A stretch of DNA of 31,263 nt from Bacteroidota bacterium (lineage in GTDB: Bacteria; Bacteroidota; Bacteroidia; Flavobacteriales; Flavobacteriaceae). Numbering within the stretch: the first letter of the stretch is position 1; every line of letters begins with the position of its first letter. Below are positions 17,626 through 26,217 of this stretch, piece by piece. The stretch lies in assembly GCA_023387965.1 (NCBI GenBank), contig JAEWHE010000029.1, forward strand, positions 1-31,263, in the 5' to 3' direction. The position numbers were made by a program, and so were the translations under genes. A model generated the notes under the pieces. It did not search any database. It was not told where the DNA came from and was given only the letters and a program-made list of their open reading frames with translations.

Positions 17626-18990
17626 TTACCCAAATAATTCTGCAGCAACGTCTTCAATTTTTGAAACCAATCGCACTTTGATTCCCGCATTTTTCACGGT
17701 AATTTTATTGTATTTGGAAACAAAAATAGTTGAAAATCCTAATTTTTCAGCTTCGAGAATACGTTGGTCCACCCGATTTACCGGACGAATTTCTCCAGAA
17801 AGTCCAACTTCGCCTGCAAAACAAAAATCTTTCCCAACCGGAATATCTTCGTTGGAAGACAAAATCGAAGCCACAACTGCCAAATCAATTGCCGGATCAT
17901 CAACCGAAATTCCGCCGGTGATGTTAAGAAAAACGTCTTTTGCCCCTAACCTAAATCCGGCTCGTTTTTCTAAAACTGCCAAAATCATGTTGAGCCTTTT
18001 AGCGTTGTAACCGGTTGTGCTTCGTTGTGGCGTTCCGTAAACTGCGGTGGAAACTAACGCCTGAATTTCAATCATAATCGGTCGCATTCCTTCCATGGTC
18101 GTGGCAATTGCCGTTCCCGAAAGTTCTTCTTCTTTGTGAGAAATTAAAATTTCCGAAGGATTTGAAACTTCTCTCAAACCCGTTCCTTGCATTTCGTAAA
18201 TTCCGAGTTCGGATGTGGAACCGAAACGATTTTTCAACGAACGTAAAATTCTGTAAATGTGATTTCTATCGCCTTCAAATTGTAAAACGGTATCGACCAT
18301 GTGTTCCAAAATTTTTGGTCCGGCAATGGTTCCATCTTTTGTAATATGACCAATTAAAATCACGGGAACATTGGTTTCTTTGGCAAATTTTATCAGTTCT
18401 GCCGTACATTCCCGAATTTGCGAAATGCTTCCTGCCGAAGATTCTATGTAATCTGTTTGCAAGGTTTGGATAGAATCGATAATGACAATTTCCGGTTGAA
18501 TGGTTTCAATTTGGCGGAAAATATTCTGCGTTTTCGTTTCCGTCAAAATGTAGCAATTGTCGTTCAGCGGATTGATTCTTTCTGCCCGCATTTTTATTTG
18601 TTTCTGACTTTCTTCGCCTGAAACATATAAAGTTTTGTAAGGTAATTTGAGCGAAATTTGAAGCAATAACGTACTTTTCCCAATTCCGGGTTCGCCACCT
18701 AAAAGTATTAACGAACCAGGAACAATTCCGCCACCTAAAACGCGGTTAAGTTCGCCATCTTTAGTGTCCAACCGAATTTCTTCCGCACTATCAATTTCGT
18801 GGATTCGTAAAGGTTTCGGCGCTCGTTTTGAGTCGGAATTTTCATTGGATTTCCATGCTTTTTTTTCTTCTTTTTGAACAATTTCTTCGGCAATGGTATT
18901 CCATTCTTTGCAAGCATTGCATTGCCCTTGCCATTTAGAATATTGAGTGCCGCAATTTTGGCAATAAAAAGTGGTTTTTACTTTTGTCAT
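17626..18990 (-). CDS. radA: DNA repair protein RadA
   Basis: This 454-aa protein has the complete RadA layout. An N-terminal four-cysteine zinc finger (C10, C13, C24, C27) is followed by a RecA-like ATPase with Walker A GEPGIGKST (99-107) and Walker B VIIDSIQT (about 169-176). The RadA-specific KNRFG motif is at 253-257. A C-terminal Lon-protease-like domain (about 280-454, with AKDVFLNITGGISVDDPAIDLA) completes it. RadA drives branch migration of recombination intermediates in the cytoplasm. Length matches the family (~455 aa). The ATG lies 1 nt after the stop of the esterase-fold gene, so the two are almost certainly co-transcribed. Confidence 0.95.
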   Translation of the reverse strand: MTKVKTTFYCQNCGTQYSKWQGQCNACKEWNTIAEEIVQKEEKKAWKSNENSDSKRAPKPLRIHEIDSAEEIRLDTKDGELNRVLGGGIVPGSLILLGGEPGIGKSTLLLQISLKLPYKTLYVSGEESQKQIKMRAERINPLNDNCYILTETKTQNIFRQIETIQPEIVIIDSIQTLQTDYIESSAGSISQIRECTAELIKFAKETNVPVILIGHITKDGTIAGPKILEHMVDTVLQFEGDRNHIYRILRSLKNRFGSTSELGIYEMQGTGLREVSNPSEILISHKEEELSGTAIATTMEGMRPIMIEIQALVSTAVYGTPQRSTTGYNAKRLNMILAVLEKRAGFRLGAKDVFLNITGGISVDDPAIDLAVVASILSSNEDIPVGKDFCFAGEVGLSGEIRPVNRVDQRILEAEKLGFSTIFVSKYNKITVKNAGIKVRLVSKIEDVAAELFG

Positions 18991-18991
18991 C

Positions 18992-20137
18992 TTATTGTTT
19001 CGCCTTCATTTCTTCAGCTTTTTCAAGCATCATATCGCGGGTTAAATCGCCAATTTCGTTTTTGCTAAAAGCGTTTTGATAATGCCTGAAAGCTTTTTTA
19101 AAATCATTTTGATGTTCGTACATCATGCCTAATTGGTAATCCGACAACATCGATTTTGGGTAATTTTTTTTAGAAATATCGGCTAATTTTTCAAATTCTG
19201 CGTAAGCGTTATTTTTCAAAATGGCTGCTTCAATGGCTTTAAAATCGGTTAATCTTACCGGCATTTTAATTCCCAAAGCTTTCTCGATTCCGTCATATTT
19301 TTTTACTAAATAATCCACATAACCGCCATTTAATTTCACAATTTTTTCCTGAAATTCGCTGGTAGAAATGGGTTGGTAAACGCTAAAAATATGGTACAAC
19401 GAATTGGGAATCGCATGCAAAACGAGCGAATAATGAGAAGCATTTTTAAAATCGTCTAATTGATATCGAACGTTATTATTTGAAGCAGATTTTATTGCCG
19501 AATCTAAAGCTTCCACACGTTGGCGAATTCTTTTAACATCACCATCTGCCGTAGCTTGGTAATAAAAAATGGGCGTTTTGGCTACAGAAAGTCGTTGCGA
19601 AATTCGCTCTGGCATTTGGGCTTCCATTTCTGGACTTAGCGAAATATATGCGTTAAAAATCGGTTGGTCTTTGTATAGAAAAAAGTTAAGAAAACCAGCG
19701 GTAGTGTCGTGTCCCGCAATAATTCTGAAAGGAGCTACACGGTATTTTTTTTCGATGGCAGGCAAAAGTTCGGCTCCAATAAATTCGAAAAAATTAGCGC
19801 CAGAACCTTCCGGCAAACCGGTTTCGGAACTAAATGCGCTGTCGTCAAATCTTTCGCCATTGGCATTTTGATGAATTCCCACAACAATCATTGGCGGCAA
19901 ATCGTCCCAATAATTAGCGTAAGAAAGTGCTCCGGAAAATGCGTCAAATAAATATTCGGCGTCTAAAACTACTAAAATAGGAAATTTTCTGTCGGGGTCT
20001 TTTTCATAAGCCGCTGGAAGCGAAATACTGATTTGTCTGGTTCGATTGAGTTTCGCCGAAGTCACTTCTTCGGTAGTTTTTTGCGAATGTCCGGAAATAG
20101 TAAGTAATAAAACTAAAAGCGTGTAAATTTTTTTCAT
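18992..20137 (-). CDS. Exported esterase-fold (alpha/beta hydrolase) protein with Asp at the nucleophile position
   Basis: This 381-aa protein has a signal peptide (MKKIYTLLVLLLTISGHSQ). The putative-esterase domain (about residues 22-250) begins RQISISLPAAYEKDPDRKFP and continues ILVVLDAEYLFD, and resembles the esterase D / IroE / enterochelin-esterase group. The nucleophile elbow, normally GxSxG, reads G142-H143-D144-T-T-A-G, so Ser is replaced by Asp. Candidate acid and His residues remain (for example NASHYSLVLHAIP near 230). Asp nucleophiles are known in other alpha/beta hydrolases such as haloalkane dehalogenases and epoxide hydrolases, but in this subfamily loss of esterase activity is equally likely. 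A C-terminal helical part (about 310-375, YQLGMMYEHQNDFKKAFRHY) resembles TPR helices. It sits 1 nt upstream of radA, a tight but functionally puzzling pairing. Confidence 0.75.
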   Translation of the reverse strand: MKKIYTLLVLLLTISGHSQKTTEEVTSAKLNRTRQISISLPAAYEKDPDRKFPILVVLDAEYLFDAFSGALSYANYWDDLPPMIVVGIHQNANGERFDDSAFSSETGLPEGSGANFFEFIGAELLPAIEKKYRVAPFRIIAGHDTTAGFLNFFLYKDQPIFNAYISLSPEMEAQMPERISQRLSVAKTPIFYYQATADGDVKRIRQRVEALDSAIKSASNNNVRYQLDDFKNASHYSLVLHAIPNSLYHIFSVYQPISTSEFQEKIVKLNGGYVDYLVKKYDGIEKALGIKMPVRLTDFKAIEAAILKNNAYAEFEKLADISKKNYPKSMLSDYQLGMMYEHQNDFKKAFRHYQNAFSKNEIGDLTRDMMLEKAEEMKAKQ

Positions 20138-20244
20138 GCCGGTTATTTTATTTATTGGAGAATATTTTGCGAAAGCAAGTTAATTAAATTTTAGATTGAA
20201 GTGGAAAAAATTTAGAAATTAGGCTTTCGCCAAAGGTTTGCTTT

Positions 20245-20724
20245 TTAGAACATTTTCTCGTCTTGTTGCTCGTAAAAAGCATCGATGTTGAGTTTTTTTT
20301 GCGTAGATGCCATCACGGCTAATTGATCACAACGTTCGTTTTGCGGATGATTGTTGTGTCCTTTTATCCAGCGGAAATCCACTTGATGTTTTCGGTAAAT
20401 CACTAAAAAACGTTTCCATAAATCCGGATTTTTTTTTCCCACAAAACCTTTTTTCTCCCAACCAAAAACCCAATTTTTTGTAACCGAATCCACCACATAT
20501 TTTGAATCGGAAATTACCAAAACTTTTGTATTAGGGTTTTTTAGTTTTTCTAAACCCACAATTACCGCCAGAAGTTCCATTCGGTTGTTAGTTGTCAGCC
20601 GAAATCCTTCAAAAAATTCTTTTTTATAATTTGTGCCAACCAATTCCATCACCACGCCGTAACCGCCAGGTCCTGGATTTCCTTTTGCGGCACCATCTGT
20701 ATATATGTGAACTTGGTAAGACAT
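20245..20724 (-). CDS. rnhA: Ribonuclease HI
   Basis: This 159-aa type 1 RNase H has the full catalytic set: D10 (YTDGAAKGNPGPGGYG), E50 (TTNNRMELLA), D73 (ISDSKYVVDS) and D133 (NERCDQLA), plus the basic-handle Trp region NWVFGWEKKGF. It degrades the RNA strand of RNA-DNA hybrids such as R-loops and replication primers. Length matches E. coli RNase HI (155 aa). It lies downstream of purN on the same strand, separated by about 107 bp containing AT-rich word repeats. The start MSYQVHIYTDG is the only reasonable one. Confidence 0.95.
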   Translation of the reverse strand: MSYQVHIYTDGAAKGNPGPGGYGVVMELVGTNYKKEFFEGFRLTTNNRMELLAVIVGLEKLKNPNTKVLVISDSKYVVDSVTKNWVFGWEKKGFVGKKNPDLWKRFLVIYRKHQVDFRWIKGHNNHPQNERCDQLAVMASTQKKLNIDAFYEQQDEKMF

Positions 20725-20775
20725 TTGGGATTTAGGATTTATGATATCAGATTTAAGATTTAGGATTTTTCAAAT
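20725..20775. repeat. Short word repeats between purN and rnhA
   Basis: GATTTAGGATTT and GATTTAAGATTTAGGATTT repeat an imperfect 7-bp unit. They belong to the same style of AT-rich intergenic arrays seen near recX. Confidence 0.6.
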
Positions 20776-20831
20776 TTGGAATTTGGACTCGAGCGTCAGC
20801 GAACAGGCGAAGCAATTTTTTTATTGGAATT

Positions 20832-21392
20832 TCACATAAGCAATTTCTCAATCACTTCCGGATAATGTTTATGTTCTAATTGCAAAACTTTTTGGGCAAC
20901 TTCTTCCGGAGTTTTGCAATCATTCACTAAAACTTGTGCTTGAAAAATAGTCGCTCCTTCGTCATAATTTTCATTTACAAAATGTACGGTAATTCCAGAA
21001 TATTCGTCTTTATTATTTAAAACTGCCGTGTGAACATGAATGCCGTACATTCCTTTTCCGCCGTAATTGGGCAATAATGCCGGATGGATGTTCACAATTT
21101 TATTGGGAAAATCAGTAATAATGTCTGTTGGGAATTTCCATAAATAACCTGCCAAAACAATTAAATCTGGTTTTAAAGACGAAACTTCGCGGTGTAATGT
21201 GCCGTTTTCCACCTCATTTTGACCAAAAACAAATGTTTTTACACCTAAATTTTGGGCTTTTTCCAAAACTTTAGCATTTTGTTTATTCGAAAAAACAGCC
21301 ACAACTTCGGCAGTTAATTTTTCTTTAAAATAATTGATTATTGCAACGGCATTTGAGCCCGAACCCGAAGCAAATACTACAATTCTTTTCAT
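20832..21392 (-). CDS. purN: Phosphoribosylglycinamide formyltransferase
   Basis: This 186-aa GART enzyme has the phosphate-binding N-terminus FASGSGSNAVAI (7-18) and the catalytic triad expected of PurN: N101 and H103 in VNIHPALLPNYGGKG, and D144 in ENYDEGATIF. It transfers a formyl group from 10-formyl-THF to GAR in purine biosynthesis in the cytoplasm. It is divergent from acpP, which is the usual arrangement in Flavobacterium relatives, and rnhA follows it. The length is slightly short of E. coli PurN (212 aa) because the C-terminus is trimmed, but the core is complete. Confidence 0.94.
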   Translation of the reverse strand: MKRIVVFASGSGSNAVAIINYFKEKLTAEVVAVFSNKQNAKVLEKAQNLGVKTFVFGQNEVENGTLHREVSSLKPDLIVLAGYLWKFPTDIITDFPNKIVNIHPALLPNYGGKGMYGIHVHTAVLNNKDEYSGITVHFVNENYDEGATIFQAQVLVNDCKTPEEVAQKVLQLEHKHYPEVIEKLLM

Positions 21393-21530
21393 TTTGAGGC
21401 AGATTTATTGAACTACAAAAAAAAGAATAATTAATGAGAATAGAGAAAAAATAAACCGGTTTATGAAATATTTTTTTTAATTTAGTACTCACATTTATTA
21501 ACTAAAATGTGGTTTTAAAATAAAGTTTTT

Positions 21531-21538
21531 TATTTTTG
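21531..21538 (+). promoter_or_regulatory. -7 element of acpP
   Basis: TATTTTTG is a full TAnnTTTG match, 31 nt before the acpP ATG. A weak TGTG lies 19 nt upstream in place of a canonical TTTG. Confidence 0.5.
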
Positions 21539-21569
21539 CCAACAATTAAAATTCAAAAATTAGAAAATT

Positions 21570-21806
21570 ATGTCAGACATTGCATCAAGAGTTAAAGCGA
21601 TTATCGTAGACAAATTAGGAGTTGACGAAAACGAAGTTGTAACAGAAGCGAGCTTCACTAACGATTTAGGAGCTGATTCATTAGACACTGTTGAGCTTAT
21701 CATGGAATTTGAGAAAGAATTTGACATCCAGATCCCAGATGATCAAGCAGAAAACATTGCTACTGTAGGTCAAGCAATCTCTTACATAGAAGACGCAAAA
21801 AAATAA
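21570..21806 (+). CDS. acpP: Acyl carrier protein
   Basis: This 78-aa acidic four-helix protein has the 4'-phosphopantetheine attachment motif GADSLDTVEL, with S37 as the modified serine. It carries acyl intermediates in fatty-acid synthesis. Length and sequence are typical. It precedes fabF, and two terminator-like hairpins lie in the 175-bp gap, which would make acpP mRNA more abundant than the fabF-rnc part (inference). The leader is A-rich without a Shine-Dalgarno sequence. Confidence 0.97.
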   Translation: MSDIASRVKAIIVDKLGVDENEVVTEASFTNDLGADSLDTVELIMEFEKEFDIQIPDDQAENIATVGQAISYIEDAKK

Positions 21807-21858
21807 TAACAGCTTAATCCCGTGACAGCTTATGTTTTCACGGGAGTTGTTATTTTTT
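21805..21858 (+). terminator. Terminator/attenuator after acpP
   Basis: The outer stem AATAACA (21805-21811) pairs with TGTTATT (21848-21854). The inner stem CCCGTGA pairs with TCACGGG. A T run follows. It probably ends most acpP transcripts, with partial read-through to fabF. Confidence 0.7.
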
Positions 21859-21904
21859 AGAATCAATTTTTATTGATTGTAACATCAAGTAAGATATTTA
21901 TGTA

Positions 21905-21953
21905 ATGCCCCTGTCTTTTTTTTATGCCTTAAGAAAAGCAAGGGTATTTTTTA
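21905..21953 (+). terminator. Second, weaker terminator-like hairpin before fabF
   Basis: ATGCCC (21905-21910) can pair with GGGTAT (21942-21947) using one G-T pair, with a long T-rich loop and a trailing T run. It could be a second attenuator. Pairing is modest. Confidence 0.35.
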
Positions 21954-21981
21954 TATAATTCAAAATAAAAATATTTCGAGT

Positions 21982-23235
21982 ATGAAGTTAAGAAGAGTTG
22001 TGGTAACAGGTTTAGGTGCCTTAACGCCCATTGGAAACACGGTTCAAGAATATTGGGACGGACTTATCAATGGCGTTAGCGGTGCAGCTCCGATTACTTA
22101 TTTCGATACTACACATTTCAAAACTAAATTTGCCTGCGAACTAAAAAATTTCAAAGCAGAAGATTTTATCGACCGCAAAGAAGCCCGAAAAATGGACCGT
22201 TATGCTCAATACGCCATTGTTTCTTCGGATGAAGCAGTTCGTGATGCAGATTTTAATCTTGAAAAATTAGACAAAGATAGAGTTGGCGTAATTTGGGGAT
22301 CCGGAATTGGTGGTTTGGAAACATTCCAGCAAGAAGTAATGGATTTTACAAAAGGAAACGGAATGCCAAAGTTCAATCCGTTTTTTATCCCAAAAATGAT
22401 TGCTGACATTGCAGGAGGACACATTTCCATCAAATATGGTTTCAGAGGCCCAAATTTTACTACGGTTTCTGCTTGTGCTTCTTCTACAAATGCTTTAATC
22501 GATGCTTTTAACTACATCAGATTAGGTCAAGCCGATGTAATGGTGACAGGTGGTTCAGAAGCTGCCGTAACTATTGCAGGAATGGGAGGTTTTAACGCAA
22601 TGCATGCCCTTTCAACCCGAAATGATGATCCAAAAACGGCTTCAAGACCAATGGACAAAGACCGTGAAGGTTTTGTACTTGGAGAAGGTGCTGGAGCTTT
22701 AATTTTAGAAGAATACGAACATGCGGTTGCCAGAGGCGCAAAAATTTATTGCGAAATTGGCGGTGGCGGAATGTCTGCAGATGCTCATCACATCACAGCT
22801 CCACATCCGGAAGGTTATGGTGCCAGAAATGTAATGCTAAATTGCTTGAGAGATGCCGAATTAACCCCTCAAGATGTTGATGGTGTAAACATGCACGGAA
22901 CTTCGACACCATTAGGAGATATTGCAGAATCTAAAGCCATTCAACATGTTTTTGGAGATCATGCTTATAACCTAAATTTGAATTCTACTAAGTCAATGAC
23001 TGGACATTTGCTTGGTGCTGCGGGAGCAATTGAAACAATTGCTTCAATTCTTTCCATTAAACATGGAATTGTTCCGCCAACGATCAACCATTTTACTGAC
23101 GACGAAAACATCGATTCTAAATTAAATTTCACTTTCAATAAAGCGCAAAAACGCGACATGAATGTTGTAATGAGTAATACTTTTGGATTTGGTGGTCACA
23201 ACGCTTGCGTTTTGGTTAAAAAATTAGATTTATAA
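21982..23235 (+). CDS. fabF: Beta-ketoacyl-ACP synthase II
   Basis: This 417-aa condensing enzyme has the Cys-His-His triad: C165 in TVSACASSTNAL, H305 in GVNMHGTSTPLGD and H342 in MTGHLLGAAGA, with K337 in the NSTKS motif. It elongates acyl-ACP with malonyl-ACP, including the step needed for unsaturated chains. Length matches the family (~413 aa). It is downstream of acpP and 7 nt upstream of rnc, the classic acpP-fabF-rnc order. The C-terminus FGFGGHNACVLVKK is intact. Confidence 0.97.
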   Translation: MKLRRVVVTGLGALTPIGNTVQEYWDGLINGVSGAAPITYFDTTHFKTKFACELKNFKAEDFIDRKEARKMDRYAQYAIVSSDEAVRDADFNLEKLDKDRVGVIWGSGIGGLETFQQEVMDFTKGNGMPKFNPFFIPKMIADIAGGHISIKYGFRGPNFTTVSACASSTNALIDAFNYIRLGQADVMVTGGSEAAVTIAGMGGFNAMHALSTRNDDPKTASRPMDKDREGFVLGEGAGALILEEYEHAVARGAKIYCEIGGGGMSADAHHITAPHPEGYGARNVMLNCLRDAELTPQDVDGVNMHGTSTPLGDIAESKAIQHVFGDHAYNLNLNSTKSMTGHLLGAAGAIETIASILSIKHGIVPPTINHFTDDENIDSKLNFTFNKAQKRDMNVVMSNTFGFGGHNACVLVKKLDL

Positions 23236-23242
23236 TTCACTG

Positions 23243-23983
23243 ATGCGTATTATCAGAAAAATATTTAAAAACTCCCGTTCTGAAGAAGACGGGATTTTTT
23301 TTAATGAAATTCAAAAAATATTAGGTTTTGCCCCACAAAATCTAGAATGTTACCACAGGGCTTTTACCCATAGATCTTCAAACAAAACAGATTCTAACGG
23401 AAATCCGCTTAATTACGAACGCCTTGAATTTTTAGGCGATGCCATGTTAAGTTCCGTGATTGCGGCACATTTATTCAATGAAGTCCCAACGGGTGACGAA
23501 GGTTATTTGACCAAAATGCGCTCGAAAATCGTGAGTCGGGAACACTTGAACGAGTTAGGTCGTGACTTGAACCTCATCAAGTTTATTGACAGCAAAGTTC
23601 CTACGCAACATTTTGGCGAAAATATCCACGGCAATATTTTTGAGGCTTTGGTTGGTGCAATTTATCTTGACAAAGGTTATGTTTACTGCGAAAAATTTAT
23701 CCGCAAAAGAGTTATCGTTCCTTATGTTGACATTTCACGTTTGGAAGGAAAAATTACCAGTTATAAAAGCTTGTTGATCGAATGGTGTCAGAAAGAAAAG
23801 AAGGTTTTTAATTACGATGTTTTTGAAGACAATGGAGCTGATGGTCAAAAACATTTTGGTGTAAAACTATCGATCGACAAAAAAGTGGTGGCAAAAGCAA
23901 GAGCGACTTCAAAAAAGAAAGCCGAAGAAATTGCTTCGAAGAGAGCTTATTTTGCTTTTCAGGAGCGGATTGATAATAAGTAA
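23243..23983 (+). CDS. rnc: Ribonuclease III
   Basis: This 246-aa protein has an N-terminal RNase III domain (about residues 20-155) and a C-terminal double-stranded RNA-binding domain (about 170-243, ending KKKAEEIASKRAYFAFQ). The signature NYERLEFLGDAML carries E59 and D66, equivalent to E. coli E38 and D45. The second motif reads HGNIFEALVGAIYLD, so the position of E. coli D114 is N131, while E134 (E117) is kept. The enzyme processes rRNA precursors and structured mRNAs. It is translationally close to fabF (7-nt gap). The Asp-to-Asn change is, from memory, common in Bacteroidota, so it is probably still active. Confidence 0.94.
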   Translation: MRIIRKIFKNSRSEEDGIFFNEIQKILGFAPQNLECYHRAFTHRSSNKTDSNGNPLNYERLEFLGDAMLSSVIAAHLFNEVPTGDEGYLTKMRSKIVSREHLNELGRDLNLIKFIDSKVPTQHFGENIHGNIFEALVGAIYLDKGYVYCEKFIRKRVIVPYVDISRLEGKITSYKSLLIEWCQKEKKVFNYDVFEDNGADGQKHFGVKLSIDKKVVAKARATSKKKAEEIASKRAYFAFQERIDNK

Positions 23984-24143
23984 TTTTTCTGGAAAAAATT
24001 CTGAATTGCTTTTTCTAAAAATCGTCACTTTCCCCTATTTCATTTCTGAATTAACAAACGAAAATCCTTAAAACTCAATCGTTTTCGTTGATAAATTAAC
24101 GTTAAGCAATCCGTTTATTGTAGAATTGCTGAAAATTAATAAG

Positions 24144-24151
24144 TATCTTTA
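24144..24151 (+). promoter_or_regulatory. -7-like element of the IPExxxVDY-pyk unit
   Basis: TATCTTTA, one mismatch from TAnnTTTG, lies about 20 nt before the ATG at 24172. TTG triplets occur 15 and 23 nt upstream, neither ideally spaced. Confidence 0.4.
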
Positions 24152-24171
24152 CGACTTATTTAATTTTAAAC

Positions 24172-24657
24172 ATGGGCACATTAAAGCTAAATCTCGGCGA
24201 GTTCGATCAGGTAGATTATACTTTAATTGCTATTCATACCACTTTAGAAGATTTTAGACTGGCGTATTTCATCAACTCTCATCTCCCTATTCTTTTAAAA
24301 AAATGCGGAACCGACATCAGGTTAACCAATAAAGATGGCGAAGCTGCGTTTTCTCATTTTAGCTTTGACGATGTTCAAAAAGATATGTTTTGGAGTTTGG
24401 TAGAAAATACAAAAAACGTAGCGGTTTCTGCCCTGGCAAGCAATACACTTTTTGCCGATGATGAAACGGCAGATAACGTGAAAATCCATTTATTGCCAGA
24501 ACTAAAAAAAGTGGATTATTTTTTAAAAATTGAAAATACCGATGATTATTTCAACCCAGAAGAAATCATCAAAAAACTGAAACAAATAGACTGGATTTCG
24601 GCGGTTTATGAAGTAGATGCCGAAAAAATAAAATCGAAAAACAACTTAATTTTCTAA
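24172..24657 (+). CDS. IPExxxVDY family protein
   Basis: This 161-aa cytoplasmic protein is of unknown function and belongs to the Bacteroidota-specific family named for its IPExxxVDY motif. Here it reads LLPELKKVDYFLKI at about residues 103-116. There is no signal peptide or membrane segment. It ends 1 nt before the pyk ATG, and this adjacency is typical of the family, so co-transcription with pyruvate kinase is almost certain and a regulatory or assembly role is possible (inference). The KKLKQIDWISAVYEVDAEKI segment near the C-terminus is well ordered and probably helical. Confidence 0.8.
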   Translation: MGTLKLNLGEFDQVDYTLIAIHTTLEDFRLAYFINSHLPILLKKCGTDIRLTNKDGEAAFSHFSFDDVQKDMFWSLVENTKNVAVSALASNTLFADDETADNVKIHLLPELKKVDYFLKIENTDDYFNPEEIIKKLKQIDWISAVYEVDAEKIKSKNNLIF

Positions 24658-24658
24658 T

Positions 24659-26089
24659 ATGTTGACAAGAAAAAAAACGAAAATTGTAGCAACACTCGGA
24701 CCCGCATGTAGTACCAAACCTGTTTTGAAAGACATGATTGATGCCGGTGTGAACGTTTTCAGAATTAACTTTTCCCATGCAGATTATGCCGATGTTAAGG
24801 CTAGAATCGACATGATCCGTGAATTAAATGACGAATTTGGTTATAACACTGCAATTTTAGGCGATTTGCAAGGTCCGAAACTTCGTGTAGGTGTGATGAA
24901 AGAAGACGTGGTGGTTGCTCCAGGCGACATCATTACGTTTACCACTGCAGAAGATATTTTAGGAACTGCAGAACGCGTTTACATGAATTACAAACAATTT
25001 CCTTCGGATGTGAATCCGGGTGAGCGAATCTTGCTTGACGACGGGAAATTAATTTTTGAAGTGATTGAAACTGACCGCAATACTGAAGTAAAAACCGTTG
25101 TAGTACAAGGTGGTCCGTTGAAATCTAAAAAAGGTGTAAACTTACCAAATACCAAAGTTTCATTGCCTGCTTTAACTCAAAAAGATATTAAAGACGCCAT
25201 TTTTGCCATTGAAAATCAAGTAGATTGGATTGCACTTTCGTTTGTGAGAACCGCAGAAGATTTGATGGAATTACAAGATTTGATTTCAAAACATTCTGAC
25301 CATAAAATTCCAATTATTGCCAAAATCGAAAAACCGGAAGGCGTTGAAAACATTGATAAAATTGTTGCTTTTTGCGATGGCTTGATGGTAGCCCGTGGAG
25401 ATTTAGGAGTGGAAATTCCGGCTCAGGAAGTTCCGTTGATCCAAAAGAAATTGGTACAACGTGCTAAAACTGCCAGAATTCCTGTAATTATCGCTACGCA
25501 AATGATGGAGACGATGATTACAAGTTTGACTCCGACTCGTGCGGAAGTGAACGACGTAGCGAATTCTGTGATGGATGGTGCCGATGCCGTAATGCTTTCC
25601 GGAGAAACTTCTGTAGGGAATTATCCGGTTCAGGTGATTGAAAAAATGTCGCAAATTATTGAGGCAGTTGAAGATTCGCCGTTGATCCAAGTACCGCAGA
25701 ATGTACCACAAGTGAGAACGAAACGTTTTATTACCAAATCAATTTGTTACCATGCTGCTTCGATGGCAAATGCAATTAAAGCAAAAGCAATTTGTACGTT
25801 AACCAATAGTGGTTATACGGCTTTCCAAATTTCGGCATGGAGACCACAATCTCATATTTTGGTGTTTACATCGAATAAAAAAATCTTGACGCAATTGAAT
25901 CTTTTGTGGGGTGTTCATTCTTTTTATTACGACAAATTTGTGAGTACAGACGATACCGTAACTGACGTAAACGAGATTGCTCGTGAAAAAGGTTTCGTAG
26001 AGAAAGGCGATTTCTTGATCAATCTTGCCGCAATGCCGGTGGTTGACAAAGGAATGGTGAATACACTTCGTGTATCGGAAATGGAATAA
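24659..26089 (+). CDS. pyk: Pyruvate kinase
   Basis: This 476-aa protein is a full-length type of the family. N-terminal RKKTKIVATLGPAC and VNVFRINFSHADY carry the substrate-binding Arg and Asn. The B domain follows ILGDLQGPKLRVG. The active-site Lys is K222 in IIAKIEKPEGVENID, followed by MVARGDLGVEIP for metal and phosphate binding. ATQMMETMITSLTPTRAEVNDVANSVMDGADAVMLSGET is conserved. The C-terminal allosteric domain (about 345-476) is complete. It converts PEP and ADP to pyruvate and ATP. It is immediately downstream of the IPExxxVDY gene and followed by a strong terminator. Confidence 0.97.
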   Translation: MLTRKKTKIVATLGPACSTKPVLKDMIDAGVNVFRINFSHADYADVKARIDMIRELNDEFGYNTAILGDLQGPKLRVGVMKEDVVVAPGDIITFTTAEDILGTAERVYMNYKQFPSDVNPGERILLDDGKLIFEVIETDRNTEVKTVVVQGGPLKSKKGVNLPNTKVSLPALTQKDIKDAIFAIENQVDWIALSFVRTAEDLMELQDLISKHSDHKIPIIAKIEKPEGVENIDKIVAFCDGLMVARGDLGVEIPAQEVPLIQKKLVQRAKTARIPVIIATQMMETMITSLTPTRAEVNDVANSVMDGADAVMLSGETSVGNYPVQVIEKMSQIIEAVEDSPLIQVPQNVPQVRTKRFITKSICYHAASMANAIKAKAICTLTNSGYTAFQISAWRPQSHILVFTSNKKILTQLNLLWGVHSFYYDKFVSTDDTVTDVNEIAREKGFVEKGDFLINLAAMPVVDKGMVNTLRVSEME

Positions 26090-26112
26090 TCTTTGAGTAA
26101 TGATATTGTAAG

Positions 26113-26144
26113 AAATCCGCTGTTTGACGACAGCGGATTTTTTT
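26113..26144 (+). terminator. Rho-independent terminator of pyk
   Basis: An 11-bp perfect stem, AAATCCGCTGT (26113-26123) with ACAGCGGATTT (26130-26140), closes a TTGACG loop, followed by a T run. Confidence 0.9.
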
Positions 26145-26165
26145 ATTTTGTTCAGGGGTTTTAAT

Positions 26166-26173
26166 TATATTTG
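26166..26173 (+). promoter_or_regulatory. -7 element upstream of the BI-1 family gene
   Basis: TATATTTG is an exact TAnnTTTG match. TTTG at 26147-26150 is 15 nt upstream, slightly short of the usual spacing. Transcription from here would place the palindromic element at 26218-26328 in the mRNA leader. Confidence 0.4.
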
Positions 26174-26217
26174 TGTCCGGATGACGGAAGATTACAGGTG
26201 TAAAAATGGTTTTCTTC

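Noticed and set aside
20169..20230. 8-bp inverted repeat GCGAAAGC/GCTTTCGC between rnhA and the esterase gene
   Set aside because: The arms are 46 nt apart with no T run. They may be chance or a weak operator, with no further support.
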